Assembly (NCBI GenBank): GCA_963735115.1
Contig: CAVTJR010000001.1
Location: 1 to 64,000 of the forward strand
Direction: 5' to 3'
DNA: 64,000 bases
DNA from: JAKACA01 sp963735115
GTDB taxonomy: Bacteria > Actinomycetota > Acidimicrobiia > Acidimicrobiales > Bog-793
Positions within the stretch are counted from its first letter, which is position 1. Each line of letters opens with the position of its first letter. Shown here piece by piece: positions 43,545 to 53,765 of this stretch. Position numbers and translations under genes: made by a program. The notes under the pieces were generated by a model. It searched no databases, was not told where the DNA came from, and worked only from the letters and a program-made list of their open reading frames with translations.

Positions 43545-43880
43545 ATGGACGGCCACGAACCTGTGTCCCCGCCGCCAGTGCACCCGCCCCCTGCGCACCC
43601 CCCGGCGGGCACGTTCCTCGTCGAGCGGTACTGGCCAGGCATCGACGAGATCCAATTGGAGACGGCCCTGAGGAACCTCGAACGGGCGGCCCGAGCGACC
43701 CGGGCGGAGGGACGCCCCGTCGAGCATGTCGGCTCGATACTGATGCCAGCCGATCAGGTCGTCTTGTCTGTGATCAGAGCAGAGACCGAAGCGACGGTGC
43801 GAGAAGTCAACGAACGCGCCGAGCTGCCGATTGACCGCATCGCCGAGGTCACCGCCCACGGGTTCGGGCACACCGGCTGA
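43545..43880 (+). CDS. DUF4242 family protein
   Basis: Small protein of 111 residues: a Pro-rich N-terminus, then the conserved FLVERYWPGIDEIQLETALR, HVGSILMPADQVVLSVIRA and REVNERAELPIDRIAEV. This is the DUF4242 pattern, a ferredoxin-like alpha/beta family without known activity. ATG at 43545 is chosen; the reading frame can begin 66 bases earlier but overlaps the end of the LAL gene. GGAGGAGGGG is located about 20 bases upstream, too far for ideal initiation. Confidence 0.7.
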   Translation: MDGHEPVSPPPVHPPPAHPPAGTFLVERYWPGIDEIQLETALRNLERAARATRAEGRPVEHVGSILMPADQVVLSVIRAETEATVREVNERAELPIDRIAEVTAHGFGHTG

Positions 43881-44122
43881 ACGCTCGCCCGAGGAGCCGC
43901 TGGCCGGTGGCTCGCTAGGTTGGCCGCGTGACCTCGTACGAGTCGGTGTCGACCTGGAGGTAACCCGAGCCGGCGGCACCTTCCGAGACCCGCACTCGTC
44001 TCATCGTCGAAGTGGCCGGCATCGTTGCCGCGCCATCGCCCGGCCGGCTCGGCCATTCATCAAACACTTAGACCCAGTTTGACGAGCCAATTGGCCGGTG
44101 ACGGCCGGTGACCATAGGCAGT

Positions 44123-44212
44123 GTGAAGATCTTCCTTGAGTGCCGGTTCTGCGGGAGACGTTTCGACCGGCGGGTGGCTAACGCGCGCTGGTGTGCAGCC
44201 AGTACTTGCTGA
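44123..44212 (+). CDS. Tiny open frame with zinc-ribbon-like cysteines, possibly a gene remnant
   Basis: A 29-codon frame from GTG (44123) reading KIFLECRFCGRRFDRR and ending RWCAASTC with a stop at 44212. The C-x2-C...C pattern looks like the start of a zinc ribbon. It overlaps, antisense, the 3' end of the GH12-like gene, so it may be the truncated end of an older gene interrupted by that insertion, or chance. The surrounding gap 43881-44122 shows no other feature. Confidence 0.25.
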   Translation: MKIFLECRFCGRRFDRRVANARWCAASTC

Positions 44213-44903
44213 TCTGGAAGTCCGCAGGGTGCCCGCCGGTGCTGCAGATCTCCCAGCCGAAATCTGCTTGAGTCAGGGTCGCTCCGGCCGCAACCTTGCC
44301 GTGGCTGATCAACCAGTTGATAGAGGCCAGGATGTTCGTCTCGCCGGATGTCTCGTTGTGAGTCAGGACGAAGTCGAACTCAGTGCGGCCGTATTTCCAC
44401 ACGGTGAAATGCTGGCCGGAGATCGTGGCGTTACCGATCCGGATGCTCCCGGCCAGTGACCTGCCAATGCTGTCAACCCAGATCATCATTTCGATGTGGT
44501 ACTGGTCCAGCCACACGTCGTCGGCGGCCTCGGCACTCAGACCCTTGGTGCCCTTTGGCATCGACTCCGTAAAGCCGTTGCGGACCACCCCGAAGTCGGA
44601 GACCGGCCGATCATTGAACAGTTTCCCGAGGTCGGGGTACGTCAGCACGGCGGTGTTCCCAGCCGCCATGTTGGAGACAACCCCCCAGTCATTGGCCGAG
44701 TCAGCCCATATGGTCTGTTTGCCACATGCAGCTTGCGGACAGTTCCACTTGTCGTTCTGGAACAGATAGCCCCCATGGCTCCATGTGCCATTAGCAGCAC
44801 TGGATTCCCACCTCGGGTGTTGCGGGATGGAAGCGAATGCGGACGGCGCGAACAGAATAAGGACCGCGGCGGAAATGAGCACGGTCAGGGTGCGTTTCAG
44901 CAT
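44178..44903 (-). CDS. Secreted GH12-like glucanase
   Basis: Protein of 241 residues. Signal peptide KRTLTVLISAAVLILFAPSA-FA. GH12 signs: candidate nucleophile Glu138 in DQYHIEMMIWVDSIG and candidate acid/base Glu218 in ADFGWEICSTGG, with ISGQHFTVWKYG between. GH12 enzymes cleave beta-1,4-glucans or xyloglucan. ATG at 44903 has GGGAGG nine bases upstream. Hand-counted GC in three sampled 60-base rows is 53-60%, against about 73% in a row sampled from the nearby deoA gene, so it may be horizontally acquired. It overlaps a tiny antisense zinc-ribbon-like frame at its 3' end. Confidence 0.72.
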   Translation of the reverse strand: MLKRTLTVLISAAVLILFAPSAFASIPQHPRWESSAANGTWSHGGYLFQNDKWNCPQAACGKQTIWADSANDWGVVSNMAAGNTAVLTYPDLGKLFNDRPVSDFGVVRNGFTESMPKGTKGLSAEAADDVWLDQYHIEMMIWVDSIGRSLAGSIRIGNATISGQHFTVWKYGRTEFDFVLTHNETSGETNILASINWLISHGKVAAGATLTQADFGWEICSTGGHPADFQISKYWLHTSAR

Positions 44904-45060
44904 CAGGGTTACCCTCCCAATCGGGCGCCCGGTAGTGGGCCGTGCATAAATCTGCTTAACCACGGGGTACACTACAGCATCGGCGGCCAGGAAATGGTCC
45001 ATTTGCGGAGAATGTACACACACCAAGGATCCGCGAGACGGACAATCGCAAGCGATCTTA

Positions 45061-45080
45061 CGAGGTGCAGCCGCACCTCG
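45061..45080. promoter_or_regulatory. Perfect 8-bp inverted repeat upstream of the GH12-like gene
   Basis: CGAGGTGC (45061-45068) and its perfect complement GCACCTCG (45073-45080) flank a 4-base spacer, 158 bp before the GH12-like start. It could be an operator or a hairpin. The rest of the 363-bp gap (44904-45266) shows no gene. Confidence 0.4.
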
Positions 45081-45266
45081 CAACTGTGCACTCGATAAGT
45101 GTCGATCGGGTTACGGGATGCATCTGTTGGCCGATCGATCTCCCCGTCCCGGATGGGCGGGAATGAGATGTGGATGTCGTGGGTTGAGGTGACTTGCGCC
45201 GGCACTCCTTCCTTGCCTAGCTGACCGGGGTCGGCGGGCAGATCGCAGCCGTGCCGAAGCGGCGAG

Positions 45267-45836
45267 CTACATGCCGCCCATCGGGTGGCTCGCACGTAAT
45301 CCGGGCGCAAGCGCCGGCACCCAAATCACGACGACCGCCAGCACCAAAGCCGCAACACCGACGAGGCGGGCGAAGCCGTGACCGCGGGCGTTGGCTTTCT
45401 CGATGAGCACGATCGCTGCCAGCACGACCATGGCGGCGACGTTCATCACGCCGAACGCCACGAGCAGGGCCATGAGCGCCCAACAGCAGCCGAAGCAGTA
45501 GGCGCCGTGATGCAGACCAATTCGCAGTTCACGGGTGCGCCCGCGATAGGTGCTGTAGTGCATGAGCTGTCCGAGCGGTGACCGGTAACGAACCAAGCAG
45601 CGGTCCTTCAGGGGCGTCAGCTGGGAGATACCGCAGGCTGCGAAGATCGCCACAGCCGCCGCGGTGGCCACACTCGGATGATTGTCCGCAACATCACCGG
45701 CGAAACGGGCGAGACCGAAGGCCGGCACACCCACGATGGCCCACACCATCAGATAGCCCGCCACTAGGAATCCGATGCGAGGGAAGCGACGGTTCCGGAC
45801 GCTAATTCTCGACGAGACCCCCCCCGCCGCCAGCAC
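45267..45836 (-). CDS. N-terminally truncated DUF2182 metal-binding membrane protein
   Basis: About 189 residues from GTG 45836. The conserved DUF2182 core is present: FLVAGYLMVWAIVGVPAFG, QLTPLKDRCLVRYRSPLG, GLHHGAYCFGCCWALMALL and MNVAAMVVLAAIVLIEKAN, with three or four membrane helices. Full-length relatives begin with another membrane segment containing an MMLP-type motif, which is missing here; only 97 bp separate it from cdd. An 8-C homopolymer (45818-45825) lies at the break, so an assembly error or a rearrangement removed the 5' end. Confidence 0.65.
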   Translation of the reverse strand: MLAAGGVSSRISVRNRRFPRIGFLVAGYLMVWAIVGVPAFGLARFAGDVADNHPSVATAAAVAIFAACGISQLTPLKDRCLVRYRSPLGQLMHYSTYRGRTRELRIGLHHGAYCFGCCWALMALLVAFGVMNVAAMVVLAAIVLIEKANARGHGFARLVGVAALVLAVVVIWVPALAPGLRASHPMGGM

Positions 45837-45933
45837 ATGCGCACGTGGCGAAAATTGCGGACCAGCGCCTCGGCCACCCACACGAGGCAGGAGGTAGCGT
45901 GAGCGCGTCCCCACCATTGAGGAGCGAAGGCTG

Positions 45934-46356
45934 GTGAGCACCGACGACTGGGGCGAGCTGCGGGCCGCCGCCACGGCGGTGGCAGCCAACGCCTACGCCC
46001 CCTTCTCCCGACTGCGGGTCGGCGCCGCCGGCCGAACGGCCGACGGGCGGATCGTGACGGGCTGCAACGTCGAGAACGCCTCGTACGGGTTGACGTTGTG
46101 CGCCGAGTGCGGTCTCGTCGCGGCCCTCCATGCCACGGCCCCGCAGGGAAGCGGGCGCCCGGCCCGTCTCGTGCGGGTGAGCGTCGTGGCCGGTGACAGC
46201 AAGCCGCTTCTTCCCTGCGGCCGGTGCCGCCAGCTCCTCTTCGAGGCAGGTGGGGGGGACCTGCTCGTCGACGACGACCCGCGGCCTCGGAAATTGTCGG
46301 AGCTGTTGCCGGAGGGTTTCTCCGGAAGCGAGGTCGAGGAGCGACGTGAGGCCTGA
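45934..46356 (+). CDS. cdd: Cytidine deaminase
   Basis: Converts cytidine and deoxycytidine to uridine and deoxyuridine. The 140-residue protein has the homotetrameric-type zinc site: Cys56 with catalytic Glu58 (LCAEC) and PCGRCRQ (Cys95, Cys98), plus CNVENASYG. GTG at 45934 is preceded by GGAGCGAAGGCTG. First gene of the nucleoside locus; its stop overlaps the start of deoA by 11 bases, which confirms an operon. Confidence 0.95.
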   Translation: MSTDDWGELRAAATAVAANAYAPFSRLRVGAAGRTADGRIVTGCNVENASYGLTLCAECGLVAALHATAPQGSGRPARLVRVSVVAGDSKPLLPCGRCRQLLFEAGGGDLLVDDDPRPRKLSELLPEGFSGSEVEERREA

Positions 46357-47623
46357 GGCCGTCGAGCTCATCCGGGCCAAGCGGGACGGCCGGCGCCTCG
46401 CCCCGGGCGACATCCGCGCCCTCATCGCCGCCTACACGCAGGGCGAGGTGCCCGAGGAGCAGATGTCGGCCTTGCTCATGGCCGTGTTCTTCCGCGGCCT
46501 CGACGCCGAGGAGCTTTCCGCATGGATGGGCGCCATGATCGAGTCCGGTGAGCGGCTCGACCTGAGCCAGGTCGGCCGCCCGACGGTGGACAAGCACTCG
46601 ACTGGCGGCGTGGGCGACAAGGTCTCGCTCGTGCTGGCGCCGCTCGTGGCGGCCTGCGGCGCCGCCGTCCCCCAGCTGTCGGGCAGGGGGCTCGGGCACA
46701 CGGGCGGCACGCTCGACAAGCTCGAAACGATCCCCGGCCTGCGCACCGACCTCCTCCCCGAGGAGATGCTCGAAGTGCTCACCAAGGTCGGGTGCGTCAT
46801 CTGCGGTGCCGGTGCCGGGCTCGCGCCAGCCGACCGCAAGCTCTATGCGCTTCGCGACGTGACCGCGACGGTCGAGTCGATCCCGCTCATCGCCAGTTCG
46901 ATCATGTCGAAGAAGATCGCCGAGGGCACTTCGGCCCTGGTGCTCGATGTGAAGGTCGGGAGCGGGGCCTTCATGCGGGAACTCGGCGAGGCCAGACGGC
47001 TGGCCGAGACCATGGTCGGGCTCGGCCCTGCCTACGAGGTGAAGACGACTGCCGTGCTCACCCGTATGGACGTGCCGCTCGGTCGGTGCATCGGGAACGC
47101 CCTCGAGGTGGCCGAGTCGCTGGCCACCCTGCGCGGCGAGGGCGCAGCCGACCTGCTCGAGGTCACGCTGGCTCTGGCCGTCGAGATGTTGGAGCTGGCC
47201 GGCGTGGATGCCGACCCGGTGGCGGCGCTGTCGTCGGGCGCCGCCCTCGGTTCGTACGAGGCGATGGTGCGAGCCCAGGGCGGCGACCCCTCGGCCCCGT
47301 TGCCCGACGCGCCCCACAGAGAAACCCTCCCCGCTCCCGCCACCGGCCGCCTCCGCCGCCTCGACGCATTCGGCGTCGGGTTGGCTGCGTGGCGCCTCGG
47401 TGCCGGGCGTGCGAAGAAGGAGGACTCCGTGAGCCCCTCCGCCGGTGTCGTGTGCCTCGCCAAGCCGGGTGATGCTGTCGAGAAGGGCCAGCCCCTCCTC
47501 GAGCTACGGGCCGAAGATCCGGCTCGGTTCGCCGGCGCCGTCGAGGCGCTGGAAGGGGCGATCGAGGTCGGCCCACAGCCAGCCGAGCCGTCCCCCGTGG
47601 TCATCGAAGTGATCCGTTCGTGA
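46346..47623 (+). CDS. deoA: Thymidine/pyrimidine nucleoside phosphorylase
   Basis: Phosphorolyses thymidine, deoxyuridine or uridine to base and (deoxy)ribose 1-phosphate. The 425-residue protein has VDKHSTGGVGDKVSL and SGRGLGHTGGTLDKLETIPG (phosphate and nucleoside site), SIMSKKIAEGTSALVLDVKV, and a C-terminal alpha/beta domain. GTG at 46346, overlapping the end of cdd, has GAGGAG just upstream. Products feed deoC after isomerisation. Confidence 0.94.
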   Translation: MRPEAVELIRAKRDGRRLAPGDIRALIAAYTQGEVPEEQMSALLMAVFFRGLDAEELSAWMGAMIESGERLDLSQVGRPTVDKHSTGGVGDKVSLVLAPLVAACGAAVPQLSGRGLGHTGGTLDKLETIPGLRTDLLPEEMLEVLTKVGCVICGAGAGLAPADRKLYALRDVTATVESIPLIASSIMSKKIAEGTSALVLDVKVGSGAFMRELGEARRLAETMVGLGPAYEVKTTAVLTRMDVPLGRCIGNALEVAESLATLRGEGAADLLEVTLALAVEMLELAGVDADPVAALSSGAALGSYEAMVRAQGGDPSAPLPDAPHRETLPAPATGRLRRLDAFGVGLAAWRLGAGRAKKEDSVSPSAGVVCLAKPGDAVEKGQPLLELRAEDPARFAGAVEALEGAIEVGPQPAEPSPVVIEVIRS

Positions 47624-47636
47624 GCGAGGAGAGGCA

Positions 47637-48837
47637 GTGAGCTCAATTCCAGCCGACAGTGGCGGCTCCACTCCGACGCTGGAGCTCATCCAGGCCGCAC
47701 CGAAGGTCCTCTTGCACGACCACCTCGATGGCGGGCTGCGCCCGGCCACGGTCGTCGAGCTCGCTGCCGAGGAGGGCTACTCGGGTCTTCCCACGACCGA
47801 TCCCGACGAGCTCGGTCGCTGGTTCACGGCCGGCGCCAATCAGGGCAACCTCGAGCTGTATCTCGAAGGGTTCGCCCACACGGTCGCCGTCATGCAGACG
47901 CCTGAAGCGCTCACCCGGGTGGCCGCCGAGTGCGCCGAAGATCTCGGCAGCGGACGGCATCGTGTACGCGGAGGTGCGTTTCGCCCCTGAGCTGCACGTG
48001 ACCCGGGGGCTCTCCCTCAATGCCGTCGTGGAGGCGGTGCTCGAGGGCTTCCGGCTGGGCTCAGCGGGCCGCGACATCCGCATCTACGGCTTGCTCACGG
48101 CAATGCGGACGGCCGCCCGCTCCCTCGAGATCGCCGAGACGGCCGTGCGGTTCCGCGACGCCGGCATCGTCGGCTTCGACATCGCCGGGGCCGAAGCGGG
48201 CAGCCCTCCCACCGTGCACCTCGATGCCTTCCGGTACGTGCAGCGTGAGAACTTCCACATCACTATCCACGCCGGGGAGGCCTTCGGCCTGCCGTCGATC
48301 TGGGAAGCCTTGCAGATCTGCGGCGGCGACCGGCTCGGTCATGGCGTGCGGATCGTGGACGACATCCACCTGCCGGGCGCACCGGACTTTGGCGGATCCG
48401 GAGGGGGTTGGCACGTTCGGCCGCATGGAGAGGCTCAACGGGAGACACCTCTGGCGAGCGGGGAGCCCGTCGAGCTCGGGCGGTTGGCGAGTTACGTGCG
48501 GGACCACCGCATCCCGCTCGAGATGTGCCCCACCTCGAACGTCCAGACCGGGGCGGCCCCGTCGCTCGCCGACCATCCCATCGGGCTGCTTCGCAGGCTG
48601 CAGTTCCGGGTGACCGTCAACACCGACAACCGCCTCATGAGCGGGGTGACGCTCAGCTCCGAGATGGCGGCACTCGTCGAGACGTTCGGCTACCACCTGG
48701 GAGATCTCCGCTGGCTCACGCTCAACGCCATGAAGTCCGCCTTCGCCCACTTCGACGAGCGCCTCCTCATCATCAACAACGTCATCAAGCCGGGCTACGA
48801 GGCGCTCTCCAGAAAGCACGGGCTCTCCCTGTCCTGA
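47637..48837 (+). pseudogene. add: Adenosine deaminase with apparent frameshifts
   Basis: Deaminates (deoxy)adenosine to (deoxy)inosine. Metal-site motifs are present: LLHDHLDGGLRP, HITIHAGEAFGLPSIWEAL, DRLGHGVRIVDD and VTVNTDNRLMSGV. However the first ~103 codons (GTG 47637, SD GAGGAGAGG) and the rest lie in different frames; one surplus G at 47945-47946 (CTCGGCAGCG) explains it. A second oddity is at 48390-48445: codon third positions are GC-rich only in another frame, which reads ADPEGVGTFGRMERLNGR, suggesting a compensating insertion and deletion. Either the gene is decaying or these are assembly errors; operon context argues for a working gene. Confidence 0.85.
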
Positions 48838-48878
48838 GGGACCCGCCCGAGTGGGCGGACGGGCTACCGTGCAACTTT

Positions 48879-49864
48879 GTGGAGACGCCGTCGAGCACGC
48901 TGCCGGCCATGCTGCCAGGCGCCGTCACGGCGCAGGTGAACGGCGAGATCGCCGCCACCGACACCGCGCTGCGACAGCTGCTGCACGGCCTCCCCGGGGT
49001 CGACCAGGTGGGCACCGAGGCGCGAGCCGCCTCGCTCGCCACCCGCTCGATCAAGAAGGACTCGAAGCTCTGGGCGCTCGACACGGCGATTCGCATGATC
49101 GACCTCACAACCCTCGAGGGGGCCGACACGCCGGGCAAGGTGCAGGCGATGTGCGCCAAGGCCGTCCGCCCCGACCCGACCGACTCGGGCGTGCCGTCCG
49201 TGGCGGCGGTGTGCGTCTACCCGGACCTCGTCGACGTCGCCCGCGGGTCACTCGACGGCTCGGGCGTCGCCGTGGCGTCAGTGGCGACCGCATTTCCGTC
49301 CGGGCGGGCGTCGATGAAGGTGAAGCTCGCCGACGTGCGTGAGGCGATCGAGGGCGGTGCGGACGAGGTGGACATGGTGATCGACCGGGGGGCATTTCTC
49401 AGCGGGCGGTACGGCCAGGTGTTCGACGAGATCCGCCAGGTGCGGGAGGCCTGTGGCCGCGCCCATCTGAAGGTCATCCTCGAGACCGGCGAGCTCGTGA
49501 CGCTCGACAACGTCGCCCGGGCCTCGTGGCTTGCCATGACCGGGGGGGCCGACTTCGTGAAGACCTCGACCGGCAAGGTCACGCCCGCCTCGACCCCTGC
49601 GGCCGCCCTTGTCATGCTCGCCTCGGTGCGTGACTTCGCGGAGGCCTCCGGACGCCAGGTGGGCGTCAAGGTGGCCGGCGGGATCCGTACGGCCAAGGAC
49701 GCCATCCGGTACCTCGTCTTGGTCAAAGAGACCGCAGGTCCCGAATGGCTCACCCCCTCACTCTTCAGGATCGGGGCCTCCAGCCTGCTGAACGACCTCT
49801 TGATGCAACGGAGCAAACAGCTGACCGGCGCCTACGCCGGGCCCGACTACTTCACGATCGACTG

Positions 49865-49865
<1 letters not shown>
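48879..49865 (+). CDS. deoC: Deoxyribose-phosphate aldolase
   Basis: Cleaves 2-deoxyribose 5-phosphate into acetaldehyde and glyceraldehyde 3-phosphate. At 328 residues it is the longer DERA class. The Schiff-base Lys228 sits in ADFVKTSTGKVTPAST and the proton-relay Lys in GVKVAGGIRTAKDAI; VCVYPDLVDVA is conserved. GTG 48879 is chosen (ATG 48909 possible). Its TGA overlaps the ATG of the next gene. Removal of its toxic acetaldehyde product is the probable task of the two following dehydrogenases. Confidence 0.93.
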
Positions 49866-51305
<1,440 letters not shown>

Positions 51306-51313
<8 letters not shown>

Positions 51314-52187
51314 GCCGCCTGCTCGAGGAGACGGGCGCCTCGACGTCCGCAAGACCTACAAGCTCTTCATCAAGGGCGCCTTCCCCCGCTCCGAGTCAGG
51401 CAGATCCTACGAGGTCTCCGCCGCCGACGGGACGTTTCTCGCCAACGCCGCCCGAGCCTCCCGCAAGGACGCCCGGGACGCCGTCGTGGCCGCCCGAGCG
51501 GCCCTCGGCGACTGGGCGGGGGCCACGGCTTACAACCGCGGCCAGGTGCTCTACCGGGTGGCGGAGTTGCTCGAAGGGAGGGGCGCCCAGTTCTCCGCCG
51601 AGGTGGCCGCCGCCGAGGGGCTCTCGAGGACCCGGGCCCGCCGGGCAGTCGAAGCGGCCATCGACCGGTGGGTGTGGTACGCCGGCTGGGCGGACAAGTT
51701 CGCCCAGTTGATCGGGAGCGCCAACCCCGTTGCCGGCCCCTACTTCAACTTCAGTCTGCCCGAGCCGACCGGCGTGGTGGCGGTGCTGGCGCCGCAGGAC
51801 TCGAGCTTCCTCGGCCTCGTGAGCGTCCTCGCCCCCGTCATCGTGATCGGGAACACGGCCGTCGTCGTCGCGAGCGAGAAACGCCCGCTCCCGGCTGTGA
51901 GCCTCACCGAGGTGCTGGCGACCTCGGACGTCCCCGCCGGGGTCGTCAACGTGCTCACGGGCCACACGTCTGAGCTCGCCCCGGTGCTCGCCGCCCACAT
52001 GGACGTGAACGCCATCGATCTCACCGGGGTGGGGCCGAGCGACGATCGAGCCGAGCTCGAGCGGTTGGCCGCCGGCAACGTGAAGCGCACCTTCGTGCAG
52101 CCGGACGAGTGGACCAAAGAGCCGACCCTCTCGCGCCTGAAGGCGTTCGTCGAGATCAAGACGGTCTGGCATCCCGTCGGGGTGTGA
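51306..52187 (+). CDS. Truncated aldehyde dehydrogenase-family protein lacking catalytic Cys
   Basis: Protein of 293 residues starting at GTG 51306, overlapping the end of the catalytic ALDH. It follows the ALDH N-terminal domain (YKLFIKGAFPRSESGRSYEV, RGQVLYRVAELLEG, AVLAPQDSSFLGLVSVLAP, PAGVVNVLTGHTSELAPVLA) and ends with ALDH-like DLTGVGPSDD and FVEIKTVWHPVGV. The NxGQxC segment and most of the catalytic domain are absent. The reading frame is clean, so this is a shortened family member rather than decay. It may associate with the full-length enzyme. Confidence 0.82.
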
Positions 52188-52308
52188 GGCGAGCCAGGCG
52201 GTCGCCCACCGGCCGCCGTCGCCGGAACACCGCCGCCGGCAGGATCGGCCGGCGGCTCGAAGGACGATGGCAAGCGCGACGGGCGGGATACGGCTACGTT
52301 ACGGACCG

Positions 52309-52323
52309 GCAACGTTTTGTTGC
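52309..52323 (+). promoter_or_regulatory. Inverted repeat GCAAC-N5-GTTGC upstream of the binding-protein gene
   Basis: GCAAC (52309-52313) and GTTGC (52319-52323) flank GTTTT, 48 bp before the ATG of the lipoprotein gene. Size and spacing fit a dimeric repressor such as a LacI- or DeoR-type nucleoside regulator. No such regulator lies in the window. Confidence 0.35.
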
Positions 52324-52370
52324 TGTTGTCTGCTTCCAACCAGCCGACTCGACAAGGGGGGTCGCTCACC

Positions 52371-53624
52371 ATGCACGCAGCACGCAGGATGCGCACGTCG
52401 GCGGTAAGCCTCGGGGCGGCGGTTGTCGCCGCACTCGCCCTTGCCGCATGCGGATCGAGCAGCTCGTCCACCACCACCACGTCGGCGGCGCCGTCGGGCA
52501 GCACGACTCCAACTTCGGCGAAGTTCCTCGCCTGCGAAGTGACCGACACGGGCGGCATCAACGACCGCTCGTTCAACGCCTCGGCCTGGAACGGCGTGAA
52601 GGCCGCCATGGCGGTCGACCCGAACATCTCGGGTAAGTTCCTCTCGTCTTCCTCGACGAGCGACTACACGCCGAACATCGACGACTTCCTGGGCGAGCAC
52701 TGCGGCATCATCGTCACCGTCGGTTACGACATGGCCACGGCCACCCAGACCGCCGCCAGGGCGAACCCGAAGGTTGACTTCGCGATCGTCGACTGCCCGG
52801 GCGGAACTTCAGCGGGTTGCCCCGGCTTCAGCAGCTCCGAGACGACCCTGCCGAACATCGACAACCTCGCCTACGAGACGAACGAGGACGCCTTCCTCGG
52901 CGGCTACCTCGCCGCCGCGGTGGCCAAGTCGAACTCGATAGCGCCTGGCGGTGCCGTGGGCGAGTTCGGGGGCATGAACATCCCGACCGTCACCATCTAC
53001 ATGGACGGCTGGGTGGCGGGTGTGCGCTACTACGACGAGCTGAACCACAAGTCGGTGAAGGTGTACGGCTGGTACCCGACCTCCAAGGGCCGGACCGCCG
53101 ACAACTACACCGGCAGCGGGCTGTTCACCAACAACTTCACCGACGACGGCCTCGGCAAGACGGACACCCAAACCCTTGTCGGCGAAGGCGCGAGCGTGAT
53201 CTTCTCTGTCGCCGGCGGCGTCGGCCTCGGCGCCGTGGCGGCAATCGAGTCGGCTGACCACACCAGCCCGGGCTCGGTCGAGATGGAGTGGGTCGACACC
53301 GACGGCTGCGTCTCGGACGCGAGCGGCTGCTCGTACTTCATCACAAGCGTCGAGAAGGGCATCGTGCCCTCGGTCGAGACCGCCGTGCTGGCCGCGGCCC
53401 ACGGCACCTTCAAGGGCGGCTTCTACGTCGGCAACCTCGCCAACGGCGGCGTCACCCTGGCTCCGTACCACGACTTCGCCAGCAAGATCCCGGCGAGCGT
53501 GGTGTCCGAGCTCGCCACCATCAAGTCGGGCATCGAGAGCGGCACCATCTCGGTGAACCCGTGCAACTACCCGGCGGCGGCGGCCACGCCCGCCTCGTCA
53601 GCCTCCTCCGTCTGCTCGGGGTGA
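52371..53624 (+). CDS. BMP-family nucleoside-binding lipoprotein
   Basis: Substrate-binding lipoprotein of 417 residues with lipobox LAAC (Cys27) and a Ser/Thr-rich linker. The BmpA/PnrA-type core begins FLACEVTDTGGINDRSFNAS and includes GAVGEFGGMNIPTVTIYMDG and VIFSVAGGVGLGAVAAIE. Relatives bind purine or other nucleosides and deliver them to the ABC importer encoded next. ATG at 52371 has AAGGGGGG upstream. A strong hairpin follows before the ATPase gene. Confidence 0.9.
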   Translation: MHAARRMRTSAVSLGAAVVAALALAACGSSSSSTTTTSAAPSGSTTPTSAKFLACEVTDTGGINDRSFNASAWNGVKAAMAVDPNISGKFLSSSSTSDYTPNIDDFLGEHCGIIVTVGYDMATATQTAARANPKVDFAIVDCPGGTSAGCPGFSSSETTLPNIDNLAYETNEDAFLGGYLAAAVAKSNSIAPGGAVGEFGGMNIPTVTIYMDGWVAGVRYYDELNHKSVKVYGWYPTSKGRTADNYTGSGLFTNNFTDDGLGKTDTQTLVGEGASVIFSVAGGVGLGAVAAIESADHTSPGSVEMEWVDTDGCVSDASGCSYFITSVEKGIVPSVETAVLAAAHGTFKGGFYVGNLANGGVTLAPYHDFASKIPASVVSELATIKSGIESGTISVNPCNYPAAAATPASSASSVCSG

Positions 53625-53708
53625 CGAACCACCTCAGCTGATACAGAGCCGGTAGCGGACCCAGCCGCCCATGGCCCAGCAGGTCCGGTCTGGCTCTGGT
53701 GACGTAAG

Positions 53709-53741
53709 GGAACCGGGCCGGTCGGCGACCGGCCCGGTTCC
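53709..53741 (+). terminator. Perfect 15-bp hairpin between binding protein and ABC genes
   Basis: GGAACCGGGCCGGTC (53709-53723) and GACCGGCCCGGTTCC (53727-53741) form a perfect stem with a three-base loop (GGC), 24 bases before the ATPase ATG. There is no U-tract. It probably works as a partial terminator or mRNA-stabilising barrier, giving more binding protein than transporter. Confidence 0.8.
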
Positions 53742-53765
53742 TCGTATGAACCCAGGAGGCGCCCG

